Source: a virus
DNA: 64,000 nt
IMG/VR virus record: IMGVR_UViG_3300047089_000307
Coordinates: 94,652 to 158,651 of that record
Direction: 5' to 3' (one strand)
In this document: positions 46,486 through 54,030 of the stretch, one piece after another
Numbering within the stretch: the stretch's first letter is position 1
Layout of the letters: each line of letters opens with the position of its first letter
Position numbers and translations under genes: made by a program
The notes under the pieces: model-generated
Databases searched by the model: none
The model's input: the letters and a program-made list of their open reading frames with translations, nothing else
Told to the model about the DNA's origin: nothing

Positions 46486-46605
46486 TGACGTGGTATCTTG
46501 GAGTCTTAGTATGCGGTTGGGCAGGGCATGGCAGGACATGGGCTGGTGCGGCAGGCACGGAGAGCAGGCCCGTTTTCCTGAGTACGGGGAAGCGGGCCTG
46601 CTCCT
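46486..46605 (+). other. Possible short plus-strand RNA with GGCAN repeats and hairpin
   Basis: CGTGGTATCTTGGAGTC, then TAGTATGCGG, then about 60 bases of GGCAG/GGCAT-type pentamers, ending in an 11-bp hairpin (GAGCAGGCCCG/CGGGCCTGCTC, 46562-46603) that also lies behind the gene at 46609. The pentamers recall the 18.1-19.7 kb tract. Confidence 0.35.
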
Positions 46606-46608
46606 GTG

Positions 46609-47880
46609 TTAATCGACGCGCCCGCCCATTGACCACGCCCGGACACTCGGCGGGAAGTTCCCCGCCTGGTGCATGGGGACGGTATTTCTGACAAGCTCAT
46701 GCCAGGTCTTGCCGTCTCCGAGCTGGATCGTGGCGTGCTCGGCCGGACGCCGGACGTGGTACAAGCGGCCCCTCGCGTACGTGCGGCCGTTCAGCATCCG
46801 CATCTCGGTGACGCGGTGATTTACCTGGAGCACCAGTGTCATTCGCTGGGACGGGCCCGGCAGGTCTCGCGTCATCATCCCGGGCCGCGCGATGGCGAAC
46901 ACGTCGCCTTGCCTGAGTACGGCCCGGCCCGCTGCCTCGGCTGCCAGGACCTCCGGCGGCTTGAGTGCCTCCCGGGCCGCGGCTACCGTCTGCGGCCGGG
47001 CACCGCGGGGCAGCTCAGCCAGGAAGTACAGCGGCCGAGGCTCGTTCGTGTCGAACGCGGACAGGAAGTAGGCGTGCCTGCGGGTTTCATGGCCCTGGTC
47101 CCGGCCGAGGTAGCGGGTGTAACTGGCGCGGAACACCGACTCGCCGAGCCAGTGCCGCTGCTCGGTCCAGTGGTACAGGCCGTCCGCGCCTGGCGTGATC
47201 TCCTGGTAGTGGTCTTCCAGCGGCGCCTGGTATTCCGGGCCGGGTACCGGGAAGTTCTGATGGCCGTTCAGCGCGGAGTGGCGGCTGACGTGCCAGCCGC
47301 TGCCGCCGCCGATGGCCGAGTCCGGGTATGCCTTCCGGCCGTCATCCGCGACGGGCGGCGTGATTACCGCTCCGGTGGCGTCCCGCCAGGTGTGCTGCTT
47401 GCGGTGGCTCTCCGGCACGCCGTCCAGCGTGATCGCGGAGTGATCCTCCCTTGTCCATCGCTCGGGAAGCACCTCCACGGGGACGATCGTCTCCATGCTG
47501 ATGCCCGCCTCGCGCAGCGCGGAGAACGGCACGATGACCCATGGCGTGCCGGACTGCTGCGCGGCTTCGCGCATCATGGCGTTGTGGTTATTGGTCCGGC
47601 CGAAGCCGCCGCGGCCCCACCAGTCGCCGTTCAGTACCCACAGCTTCCGTGACCCGTCCTCGTTCAGGATCAGGCGGCCCAGCGGGAAGTGGCTTCCGTA
47701 GGACACGATCTCCGTGATCACGCCACCGTGGCTGTGGTAGTACAGGCTCGACCTGCCGCCGTCCGGGAACCGTGCCCGCAGGTGCCCCTTCTTGCCGTCC
47801 GGCTCGGTGCCATGCGGCTTCCCGGCGTACTGCACGAACCGGGGGATAATGTAGCTTGCGCCGCGACTTTCTTTTTTCAT
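46609..47880 (-). CDS. Large unknown protein
   Basis: 423 residues from the second ATG of the leader. Aromatic- and His-rich; no catalytic signature that I can name. Notable segments: YYHSHGGVITEIVSYGSHFPLG (quoted here as a landmark within residues ~45-70 only in part), VLNGDWWGRGGFGRTNNHN and a C-terminal GDVFAIARPGMMTRD. The length and the beta-rich pattern resemble large single-copy phage early proteins of unknown role. Confidence 0.7.
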   Translation of the reverse strand: MKKESRGASYIIPRFVQYAGKPHGTEPDGKKGHLRARFPDGGRSSLYYHSHGGVITEIVSYGSHFPLGRLILNEDGSRKLWVLNGDWWGRGGFGRTNNHNAMMREAAQQSGTPWVIVPFSALREAGISMETIVPVEVLPERWTREDHSAITLDGVPESHRKQHTWRDATGAVITPPVADDGRKAYPDSAIGGGSGWHVSRHSALNGHQNFPVPGPEYQAPLEDHYQEITPGADGLYHWTEQRHWLGESVFRASYTRYLGRDQGHETRRHAYFLSAFDTNEPRPLYFLAELPRGARPQTVAAAREALKPPEVLAAEAAGRAVLRQGDVFAIARPGMMTRDLPGPSQRMTLVLQVNHRVTEMRMLNGRTYARGRLYHVRRPAEHATIQLGDGKTWHELVRNTVPMHQAGNFPPSVRAWSMGGRVD

Positions 47881-47902
47881 TTCATTTTCCCTTTCTTTTT
47901 CG

Positions 47903-48292
47903 TCACTCGCCATTGCAGAGGAATGTCACGCCATTCAGCGTCACTTCCTCGTAGGAGGTTTCCAGGAGACCGTCCTGGAGATCCCGGGCGAACCTTTTCG
48001 CTCGCCAGTACGGGGTCTCGGTGGCTTCTCCGTAGGCATCGTGGCTGCGGTATTTCGCGTACGTTGCCCAGTAGCTCTCGCGGACAACGGAGTCAGCCTT
48101 GCCGATGGCCGCGCGGAAGTCTCGCAGTTCCCTCAGCTCTTCGCTCAGCCCGGCGACTTCGTCTAGCGCGCCGTCATCCTGTCCGCCGGCCAGGAGCAGG
48201 AAGATCCTCGCCCGGATTCCGGTGACTCGCTCGTCCACGTCACGGGCGTACAGGATGTCCTCGCGGGACAGGTCGTGAATGTCCTTTGCCAT
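47903..48292 (-). CDS. Conserved phage protein, antirestriction-like ending
   Basis: 129 residues. The central helix pair (EVAGLSEELRELRDFRAAI) is followed by YWRAKRFARDLQDGLLETSY and EEVTLNGVTFLCN; the last part resembles the C-terminus of phage proteins sometimes called antirestriction-like. The assignment is weak. Confidence 0.7.
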   Translation of the reverse strand: MAKDIHDLSREDILYARDVDERVTGIRARIFLLLAGGQDDGALDEVAGLSEELRELRDFRAAIGKADSVVRESYWATYAKYRSHDAYGEATETPYWRAKRFARDLQDGLLETSYEEVTLNGVTFLCNGE

Positions 48293-48309
48293 GTGCCTTT
48301 CCTCTTCTC

Positions 48310-48513
48310 TCAGGCGCGGTTGAAGGCGACGAACCACCCGTTGCCGTGCGTGTCCTCGCGGGAGCAGTACTCCTGCGCGCTTTCCAGCGTGACGTTCTCT
48401 GCTATCAGCAGCTTTTCTTCCCCGGAGCGGAAGACATGGAGGTTCCGGTCGCCCGTTCCTTCTTCCGGTACGGCAGGGAGCCCGTACTTCGCCAGCACTT
48501 CGCTTTTGCCCAC
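48310..48513 (-). CDS. Unknown small protein
   Basis: 67 residues from GTG, six bases after GAAGGAG and just beyond a stem-loop. NLHVFRSGEEKLLIAENVTL then SAQEYCSRED. No family recognised. Confidence 0.65.
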   Translation of the reverse strand: MGKSEVLAKYGLPAVPEEGTGDRNLHVFRSGEEKLLIAENVTLESAQEYCSREDTHGNGWFVAFNRA

Positions 48514-48535
48514 TTCTCCTTCTCTCTTTGCCGTG

Positions 48536-48603
48536 CCCTGACCGGGCGGCAAAGCGCCCCGTGCCTGGTAACCAGGCACGGGGCGCTCGGGCTGGGCGGT
48601 CAG
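48536..48603 (-). other. Intercistronic stem-loop, class 1
   Basis: Outer CTGACC/GGTCAG, internal GCCCAGCCCGAG opposite CTTTGCCGCCC, inner GCGCCCCGTGCCTGG stem perfect with a TAAC loop. Begins inside the stop of the gene at 48600. Confidence 0.8.
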
Positions 48604-49436
48604 TAAGCCGGGCCGAATACGGTGTCGTCCCAGCGGTCGGTGAACAGCTTCTCGTTCTCCTTCAGCTGCTCGCGCGCCCGGCGCAGTTCCGGCGACACGT
48701 AGTCCGGGTCGCCGTGCGCGCTGAGTGCGGCCCGGTTAGCCTCCCAGTCCGCCTGGTCAATGGCAGACCATGCCTGCGGCTGGTGACCGCTGGCCAGGGT
48801 CTCGCGAACCTCGGCTATGGCTGCGCGTGCTTCCCTGGCCTGCTCTTCCGTGAGCCCGTGCCAGGGTCGCTCCTGCTGCTCCGGTGACGGCCTGAGGGGC
48901 TGCCGCCGGGGCACGCGCATCAGCGGCGCGCACGACCTGCCGTTCGCCAGGCATTCCGGGGCGACCCGGCTACTGCACTGGCACCGGTCAGGCACGGACG
49001 GAAGCTCGCTGAACTGGTTCCCGGTCTTCTCGTGGAAGTCGGCCGCGTCCCGGTAGCCCCAGCTGGGACCGGTGGCCGCGCCGAACCGCGCGCCGGGGTC
49101 GGCGGCGAATATCTCCGCCATGAACCAGCCCCACTCATGCCACGTTGCCGCCCACACCGCCTCGCCGCGTGCCCGCTCGCTGGCCGCGCCGCGGTTGCCG
49201 CTGTTCTTGTACCGGCGCACTCGCAGGACCTTGCCGTGCTGGTCTCGCGTGCCGGGCGGCAGGGAGTGCTTGTCCAGCGTGCCGAGCTGCACCTGCACGG
49301 AGCGGGCGTGCGTCCGCGATGGCCGCGTGGCGAACGATGCGGTGAACACGATGTCCGGCGTTGCCAGGCCGGCCGCCTTCACGCGGTTCAGCGCGCTGTG
49401 GACCTGCTGCTCGGACAGGCTCGTGTAGAGCCTCAC
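48600..49436 (-). CDS. Unknown 278-residue phage protein
   Basis: Starts at the GTG overlapping the previous stop. An N-terminal helical part (LSEQQVHSALNRVKAAG), a basic beta region with VRRYKN, then AVWAATWHEWGWFMAEIF-AADP, a pattern I associate with a Streptomyces-phage protein family, a CQCSSRVAPEC-type Cys cluster and a C-terminal helix beginning DPDYVSPELRRA. Function unknown. Confidence 0.7.
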   Translation of the reverse strand: MRLYTSLSEQQVHSALNRVKAAGLATPDIVFTASFATRPSRTHARSVQVQLGTLDKHSLPPGTRDQHGKVLRVRRYKNSGNRGAASERARGEAVWAATWHEWGWFMAEIFAADPGARFGAATGPSWGYRDAADFHEKTGNQFSELPSVPDRCQCSSRVAPECLANGRSCAPLMRVPRRQPLRPSPEQQERPWHGLTEEQAREARAAIAEVRETLASGHQPQAWSAIDQADWEANRAALSAHGDPDYVSPELRRAREQLKENEKLFTDRWDDTVFGPAY

Positions 49437-49603
49437 GAGATTGCCCGGCCTGGCAGCGTGCCAGCCTGGCGCACCGCTGGCGACACGTAATCCGGGTCCA
49501 GGTACGGGTCGCCTGGCCGCAGTGCCTCTTTCATGGCCTGCCACTGGACGAGCAGTGCCAGGAGCCCTACCTGAATCCGCTTGCGCAGGGTCCACTCGAT
49601 CAT
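49433..49603 (-). CDS. Unknown 56-residue protein
   Basis: ATG after GAAAGGGAAATG. One hydrophobic helix (VGLLALLVQWQAM) and then PYLDPDYVSPAVRQA, which shares DPDYVSP with the end of the downstream gene, suggesting a small duplication or fused boundary. Confidence 0.65.
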   Translation of the reverse strand: MIEWTLRKRIQVGLLALLVQWQAMKEALRPGDPYLDPDYVSPAVRQAGTLPGRAIS

Positions 49604-49636
49604 TTCCCTTTCCTTTCTGTGTGATTCGTTGCGTGA

Positions 49637-49703
49637 TTGACCGGACAAGGAAGCGGCACCGGCTCGCTTGCGCGAGGCGGTGCCGCTCGGCTAACCAGGT
49701 CAG
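49637..49703 (-). other. Intercistronic stem-loop, class 1
   Basis: Outer CTGACC/GGTCAA-type, internal GGTTAGCCGA opposite TTCCTTGTCCGG, inner GCGGCACCGCCTCG stem, nearly identical to the element at 56861 although the flanking genes differ. Confidence 0.8.
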
Positions 49704-49711
49704 GTGGTGGC

Positions 49712-49900
49712 TTACGGGTAGTGGTAGGACGTAATGGTCTTCAGGCCCATGGATTCAGCGACCTCCTCCAGGGCGGCGGCGTAGCCGTCCCGGTAAGCCG
49801 GGTTTCGCCATTCGGCGCTCTTCTCGGCCTCTCGCAGGGCGGTCGTCATCGCCTCCGCCAGGCTGGATAGCTGGTACTCGGCTGTGTCGGCCATGCTCAT
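49712..49900 (-). CDS. Unknown small helical protein
   Basis: 62 residues; ATGA overlap with the gene upstream. Helical throughout (AEYQLSSLAEAMTTALREAE...RDGYAAALEEVAE); resembles early phage small proteins. Confidence 0.68.
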   Translation of the reverse strand: MSMADTAEYQLSSLAEAMTTALREAEKSAEWRNPAYRDGYAAALEEVAESMGLKTITSYHYP

Positions 49901-50229
49901 GTCGTTTCCCCCTCTTCGATAGCCGGCACCGGAAGCGGCTCGCCCCGGTACGTCCCGATGAGCGAGTACCGCCAGTTGATGTGCTGCGCTGTGTCCGGTA
50001 GCCTCACGGGCGGCCCGTCCGTCCCGAAGTAGGCGGCCGGGCTGCCGTAGCTGGCGATCCGGATGTCGCCGGCGTCCCGGTGAGACAAGTCGTGGTTCTG
50101 GAAAACGGCCACGCCGTCTCCGCGGGCCAGCCACTGGTTGACCTTCCCGGTGATCTCCCCGGTTCCCTCCGGCCCGTATTCCTCGAAGAGGCAGGCAGCC
50201 AGTTCTCCGGCGGTGAATTCCGTTGCCAT
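49897..50229 (-). CDS. Conserved actinophage protein
   Basis: 110 residues. GVAVFQNHDLSHRDAGDIRI, SYGSPAA and INWRYSLIGTYRG are the landmarks of a protein family I recall as common in Streptomyces phages. Function unknown. First gene of its transcript, after a promoter-like site. Confidence 0.78.
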   Translation of the reverse strand: MATEFTAGELAACLFEEYGPEGTGEITGKVNQWLARGDGVAVFQNHDLSHRDAGDIRIASYGSPAAYFGTDGPPVRLPDTAQHINWRYSLIGTYRGEPLPVPAIEEGETT

Positions 50230-50239
50230 GGGTTTTTCC

Positions 50240-50266
50240 TTTCTCAGTATCTTGCGGTAGTATGGA
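50240..50266 (-). promoter_or_regulatory. Promoter-like site, double
   Basis: Read leftward: CATACTACCGCAAGATACTGAGAAAGG; both CATACT (50259-50264) and GATACT (50246-50251) occur 13 bases apart before the leader of the gene at 50229. Confidence 0.5.
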
Positions 50267-50372
50267 GGGAGTATGCGGTATGGTTTGGCCAGGCAAGGTC
50301 AGGTGAGCCCTGGCGGGGCCAGGCAGGCGTGGGACTCCACCTGGTCACAGCACGTCTGTGGCCAGGTGGTGG
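50266..50372 (+). other. Possible short plus-strand RNA with GGCAN repeats and hairpin
   Basis: After AGTATGCGG (50269-50277) comes G-rich pentamer-like sequence and then a hairpin (CCACCTGG/CCAGGTGG, 50336-50368) that spans the stop of the minus-strand GMC oxidoreductase gene. Same layout as 46486-46605. Confidence 0.35.
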
Positions 50373-51820
50373 CCTAGCCTGAGTGCGTTGGCCATGACGG
50401 TCAGCGCAGGATTCGTTGCTCCTACGGACGGCATGAACGAGCTGTCCGTGACGTACAGGTTGCGCACGTCCCAGGTCTGGCAGAACGGGTCCAGAACGGA
50501 TGTTGCCGGGTCGGTGCCGAATCGCAGGGTCCCCGCCTGGTGGGCCACGGCCGTCAGCGGCATCATCTTGCGCAGGAACAGCGCGTCCACGCCGGAAGCC
50601 CAGAGCATCTTCTTGGTGGCCGCGTACAGCTGGTGCGCCGCGCGCTGGCTCGTCTGCGTGACCGACAGCCGGATGGTGCCGTCAGCGTCCAGCGTGACCC
50701 GGTTCTCCGGCCGGGGCAGGTCCTCGGTGGACAGCCAGAAGTCCAGCGCGTGCGCGGCGACCTTCTCCAGTGACCAGCCCGGGGCCAGCGCGGCCAGCCG
50801 GGACTCGCCCCTCATGGCTTCTGCTGAGCTTTTTCCCAGCATCTGGATGCAGCCCAACCCCTCGTTGTAGAAATCGTTGATGCATAGCGTCTTCTGGAAG
50901 ACGGTCGGGTTCGGTTCTGGAGTAATGGCCATGACCGCTTGCGACAGGTGGGACATGTAGTTGCGTCCTACCTGTCCAGAGCTGTTGGCCAGTCCTGACC
51001 GCAGTAGGATCGCGGCGCTGTTGACCGCGCCGGCCGCCAGCACGATGATGTTCGCGCTGTGCAGCTCGCGGTATTTCTCGCCGTCCTCGTCCGTGCGCAC
51101 TACGTCCACCCAGCGTGCCTGGCCTCCGGGGGCTATGATGCGCCTGACTCTCGTATTCGTCATCAGCGTGACGTTGTCCATCCCCAGCAGCGGGCGTACC
51201 GCGACCGTCTCCGCGTCGCTTTTGGCTCCCAGCTGGCAGGCGAACCCGTCGCAGGTCCCGCACAGGATGCAGCCCTTAGCCGTCAGCACGCCGGCCGGCG
51301 CGTGGAACGGGTGGTAGCCCGCCCGGGTCAGGTCATCGGACAGCTGCTGGATGCGCGGCTCGTGCGGGACGGCCGGCAGCGGGTACTGCCTGCTCCAGCT
51401 TCCCTCCGTGGGGTCCTCACCGTGGTGCCCGCGGACGGAGTACATCTGCTCGGCCTCGTCGTACCATGGCCCCATGTCGGTGTAGCCCAGCGGCCACGCA
51501 GGGGAGATCCCGTCTGTCTCCTGGCGGGCCTCGAAGTCACGCGGGCGCAGCCGGAACAAGGCTGCGCCGAACAACTTGGTGGCTCCGCCTACGTAGTAGT
51601 GCGCCTGCGGCTGGAATGGCTTCCCGTGCTTATCGCGCCAGGTGTCCTTGCTGACGTACCGGCCGTTGCCGAACACTTCCTTTGCGTCCCAGTTCTCCGG
51701 TTCGCGGGGCAGGAATCCTCCGCGCTCGATGATGGCGATCCGCTTGCCCGTCTTTGCTAGCACGCTGGCCAGCGTTCCGCCGCCGGCCCCTGAGCCGACG
51801 ATGATGACGTCGTAGTGCAT
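50345..51820 (-). CDS. GMC-family FAD oxidoreductase
   Basis: 491 residues, full length. Dinucleotide fold IIVGSGAGGGTLAS (residues 6-19), GMC-type YYVGGATKLFGAALF, a CILCGTCDGFACQLGAKS segment (~187-204) with three Cys, AAGAVNSAAILL, and the C-terminal YVTDSSFMPSVGATNPALTVMANALRLG, which holds the conserved Asn/His active-site side. Oxidises an alcohol or sugar-like substrate; a partner cytochrome or Cys-cluster protein is not seen. A metabolic enzyme of this size is unusual among the small phage genes here, but its base use matches them and it is flanked by standard leaders and stem-loops. Confidence 0.9.
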   Translation of the reverse strand: MHYDVIIVGSGAGGGTLASVLAKTGKRIAIIERGGFLPREPENWDAKEVFGNGRYVSKDTWRDKHGKPFQPQAHYYVGGATKLFGAALFRLRPRDFEARQETDGISPAWPLGYTDMGPWYDEAEQMYSVRGHHGEDPTEGSWSRQYPLPAVPHEPRIQQLSDDLTRAGYHPFHAPAGVLTAKGCILCGTCDGFACQLGAKSDAETVAVRPLLGMDNVTLMTNTRVRRIIAPGGQARWVDVVRTDEDGEKYRELHSANIIVLAAGAVNSAAILLRSGLANSSGQVGRNYMSHLSQAVMAITPEPNPTVFQKTLCINDFYNEGLGCIQMLGKSSAEAMRGESRLAALAPGWSLEKVAAHALDFWLSTEDLPRPENRVTLDADGTIRLSVTQTSQRAAHQLYAATKKMLWASGVDALFLRKMMPLTAVAHQAGTLRFGTDPATSVLDPFCQTWDVRNLYVTDSSFMPSVGATNPALTVMANALRLGHHLATDVL

Positions 51821-51849
51821 GGTCCTTTCTCCTTTCTTGCTTCCTGTTG

Positions 51850-51918
51850 CCCTGACCGGGCAAGGGAGCGCCCCGTGCCTGAGTGACCAGGCACGGGGCG
51901 CTCGGCTAACCAGGTCAG
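51850..51918 (-). other. Intercistronic stem-loop, class 1
   Basis: Outer CTGACC/GGTCAG, internal TGGTTAGCCGAG opposite CTCCCTTGCCC, inner GCGCCCCGTGCCTG perfect. Between the stop at 51919 and the leader of the GMC oxidoreductase. Confidence 0.8.
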
Positions 51919-52194
51919 TTACCCGGACAGGTGCTCGTCCCCGGTGAGGGGCTTGCCCGCCAGTGCGTCCTTGATCTCTCCGAAGGCAGCACGCCGCTGC
52001 CGGGTGATGTCGTCCAGCTCGCTCTCCCGGCTGTCGATGTCATAGATCAGCCGGTCCAGCCGGCCCCACAGGCCACCGGGGCCGGCGTTGACGTACTGGG
52101 CGGTCAGCTCCCGCATGGCGGTGGCGTGCTCGCGCATCTCGCGCAGGGCCTCGCGCGGGAAGCGGCTTAGCTCATCGGTGCTCAGGATGGTCAT
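51919..52194 (-). CDS. Unknown helical protein
   Basis: 91 residues. Charged, mostly helical (FPREALREMREHATAMRELT; SRESELDDITRQRRAAFGEI), perhaps coiled coil. No family recognised. Confidence 0.7.
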   Translation of the reverse strand: MTILSTDELSRFPREALREMREHATAMRELTAQYVNAGPGGLWGRLDRLIYDIDSRESELDDITRQRRAAFGEIKDALAGKPLTGDEHLSG

Positions 52195-52195
52195 C

Positions 52196-52339
52196 TCAGG
52201 TCACCTGCCCGAGTGCGAAGGCGAGACCCCCGAGGACGGGACTGGCGAAGAGCGCGACGACTAGCCCGTTCAGGAGCCAGGACACGATTGCGACGACGGG
52301 CCTTGCAGGCAGGCCGTTGGCTGCCTTCCACGTGGTCAT
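52196..52339 (-). CDS. Small membrane protein
   Basis: 47 residues with one long hydrophobic stretch (residues 15-44). ATG in a short leader after the gene at 52341. Confidence 0.55.
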   Translation of the reverse strand: MTTWKAANGLPARPVVAIVSWLLNGLVVALFASPVLGGLAFALGQVT

Positions 52340-52340
52340 C

Positions 52341-52760
52341 TCAGATCACCGGTCGCTGCGCCAGTGCGGCCTCCAGCGCGGCCATGACCAGCAGCGGGTT
52401 GTCGCCGTAGCGCCAGCACAGCGCCCGGTCGTCCACGAACAGCCGGGTGCCGTCCAGCTTGCGATGGGTAACCAGGACGGTGCGCCCGTCCCTGCCGCCG
52501 TCCCAGCTCCTGCGGCGCATGAGCGGGTCGGTCCTGGTCCGCACGTTCTGCGCGTGCAGTGCGCGGGCGACCTTGCCGGGCTTGTTGCCGGTGACGATGG
52601 CGACGACGTGCCCGCTGGCGTGCGCCATGTGGATGAGCGTGGCGTCCACCCGGCCGAAGTGCGGCTCCCAGTGGTCGTGCTCGTGCACGACGCCGTCGAA
52701 GTCCAGGACCAGGAGCTGGGCTACCTTCTCCTCCGGGTCTGCCTTTCCTGCCAGTGTCAT
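52341..52760 (-). CDS. HAD-like phosphatase
   Basis: 139 residues. VLDFDGVVHEH (motif I, residues 18-28), VTGNKPGK (motif II region, ~57) and LFVDDRALCW (~108). The LVTHRKLDGTRLFVDDRA segment is close to the plus-strand HAD protein at 3947. No cap. Own ribosome site GAAAGGAAAAAG. Confidence 0.78.
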   Translation of the reverse strand: MTLAGKADPEEKVAQLLVLDFDGVVHEHDHWEPHFGRVDATLIHMAHASGHVVAIVTGNKPGKVARALHAQNVRTRTDPLMRRRSWDGGRDGRTVLVTHRKLDGTRLFVDDRALCWRYGDNPLLVMAALEAALAQRPVI

Positions 52761-52794
52761 TTTCTTTTTCCTTTCTCGTGCTTTCCTGTCTTGC

Positions 52795-52858
52795 CTAGCC
52801 GGACAGCAAGGCGCTCCGCATTCACCGTTGAATGCGGAGCGCCATGCTCACGGGCTAG
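52795..52858 (-). other. Intercistronic stem-loop, class 1 variant
   Basis: The outer pairs are CTAGCC/GGCTAG instead of CTGACC/GGTCAG, a compensated change, and the inner GGCGCTCCGCATTCA stem is perfect. The CTAG holds the TAG stop of the gene at 52855. Confidence 0.8.
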
Positions 52859-53028
52859 AGCCGGAAGATGCTGTTCGGGTGGTCCAGGTCGCGGTAGTAG
52901 GTCTCCTCCTCCGGGATGGTGATCCGCATCATCTTCGGGTTGGGCCTGCGCGCCAGGAACAGCAGGACGGTGAATCCCAGGCTGAGCAGGAGGGGAAGGC
53001 CGAGCGCGACGGAGAGGGTGAAGATCAT
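52855..53028 (-). CDS. Small membrane protein
   Basis: 57 residues. N-terminal helix (LSVALGLPLLLSLGFTVLLF) then a basic and acidic tail. Likely a single-pass inner membrane protein. Confidence 0.62.
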   Translation of the reverse strand: MIFTLSVALGLPLLLSLGFTVLLFLARRPNPKMMRITIPEEETYYRDLDHPNSIFRL

Positions 53029-53031
53029 GGC

Positions 53032-53202
53032 TTACTGCCCTCCGTCAGGTGCGCACGCTAGCGTTGCGTGGACGCCGGCTTCTGTCAGGATCGGGGGCGT
53101 GACGATGTATCCCGTAGTCCGGTTGCCGGTGGCATCCGTGGTCATGAGGGCGTACTCGGCCAGCAGCCTTTCGGCTTCGGCGTAGTGCTCACGGGGCGTC
53201 AT
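53032..53202 (-). CDS. Unknown small protein
   Basis: 56 residues. AEAERLLAEYALM helix and a Thr/Pro-rich end. No family recognised; packed between neighbours with 3-5 base gaps. Confidence 0.6.
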   Translation of the reverse strand: MTPREHYAEAERLLAEYALMTTDATGNRTTGYIVTPPILTEAGVHATLACAPDGGQ

Positions 53203-53207
53203 GGCGG

Positions 53208-53924
53208 TTACCGCCCTTCGGTGAGCTGGCGGTTGCCGACGGCGGGGAGGAGCCCGTTGTCTTGCGCGATCTGGTCCTTCCACAGCTGGCTGGCGACGGG
53301 CTTGCCGTCCCATTCGGCCAGGAAGCTGACGTAGCCGGGCACGTTGTCCTCGTGCATGCCGTCCGGCGCGGGCCCGGACGGGCCGATCTCGGCGATCTTG
53401 ACGTCGTCAGCCATGAAGTGGATGGCGCGCGGGTTGCCGCTTTCCGGGTGAATGTGGACGGTGATGCCCGGTCCCACGGGACGCAGGGCCGGCAGCTCAC
53501 CGTGATGGGTGCGCACGGTGCTGGCGGTGTCGAAGAACGTGATCAGCGAGTCCCAGGTGAGCGCGACCGGCGCGTAGCCTTCCCACATGGCCTCGCGGGC
53601 CCGCGCCGTCCGGCTGGCGGGGTCATTCGGGTTGGCGAGCAGCTCGGTCACCTGCCAGTTGCGCGTGTATCCGCCCTTGACTAGCGGGAAGCTGCCGTAC
53701 GTGCCAGCGAGCCCGGCGGAGGTGAGCTGGTCACTGCCCGACCACAGTGCCAGGTGGCCGTGGTTGCCGGCGTGGTCGCCGTACGCTCGCCATGCGCGGG
53801 CGAAGGAGCCGTTGTCCAGGTACGGCTTCGCAGCCGCTGCCTCTGCCGCCAGCAGCCGCTCCCTTTCTTCTCGTGGCATCCCGTCCGGGAATGCGATGTC
53901 CATGGATACCAGGAACTCTGGCAT
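53208..53924 (-). CDS. Muconolactone-isomerase-like protein
   Basis: 238 residues. Residues ~1-105 resemble muconolactone delta-isomerase (MIase family): EFLVSMDIAFPDGMPREERERLL, then ARAWRAYGDHAGNHGHLALW, a GSFPLV turn and a terminal NPNDPASR. Residues ~110-238 form a beta-rich second domain with VHIHPESGNPRAIHF. Such dimeric barrels isomerise lactones, but active-site residues are not certain, so it may have another role. It shares the minus-strand string with the GMC oxidoreductase 1.4 kb downstream. Confidence 0.65.
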   Translation of the reverse strand: MPEFLVSMDIAFPDGMPREERERLLAAEAAAAKPYLDNGSFARAWRAYGDHAGNHGHLALWSGSDQLTSAGLAGTYGSFPLVKGGYTRNWQVTELLANPNDPASRTARAREAMWEGYAPVALTWDSLITFFDTASTVRTHHGELPALRPVGPGITVHIHPESGNPRAIHFMADDVKIAEIGPSGPAPDGMHEDNVPGYVSFLAEWDGKPVASQLWKDQIAQDNGLLPAVGNRQLTEGR

Positions 53925-53962
53925 TGGCGTGCCTTTCTCTTCGTGCGCTTCTCCTCGCTTAG

Positions 53963-54030
53963 CCCTGACCGGGCAGCAAAGCGCCCCGTGCCTGGTTATC
54001 AGGCACGGGGCGCTCGGGCTGGGCGGTCAG
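53963..54030 (-). other. Intercistronic stem-loop, class 1
   Basis: Almost the same as the element at 48536 (outer CTGACC/GGTCAG, GCCCAGCCCGA internal part, GCGCCCCGTGCCTG inner stem). Overlaps the stop of the gene at 54027. Confidence 0.8.
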
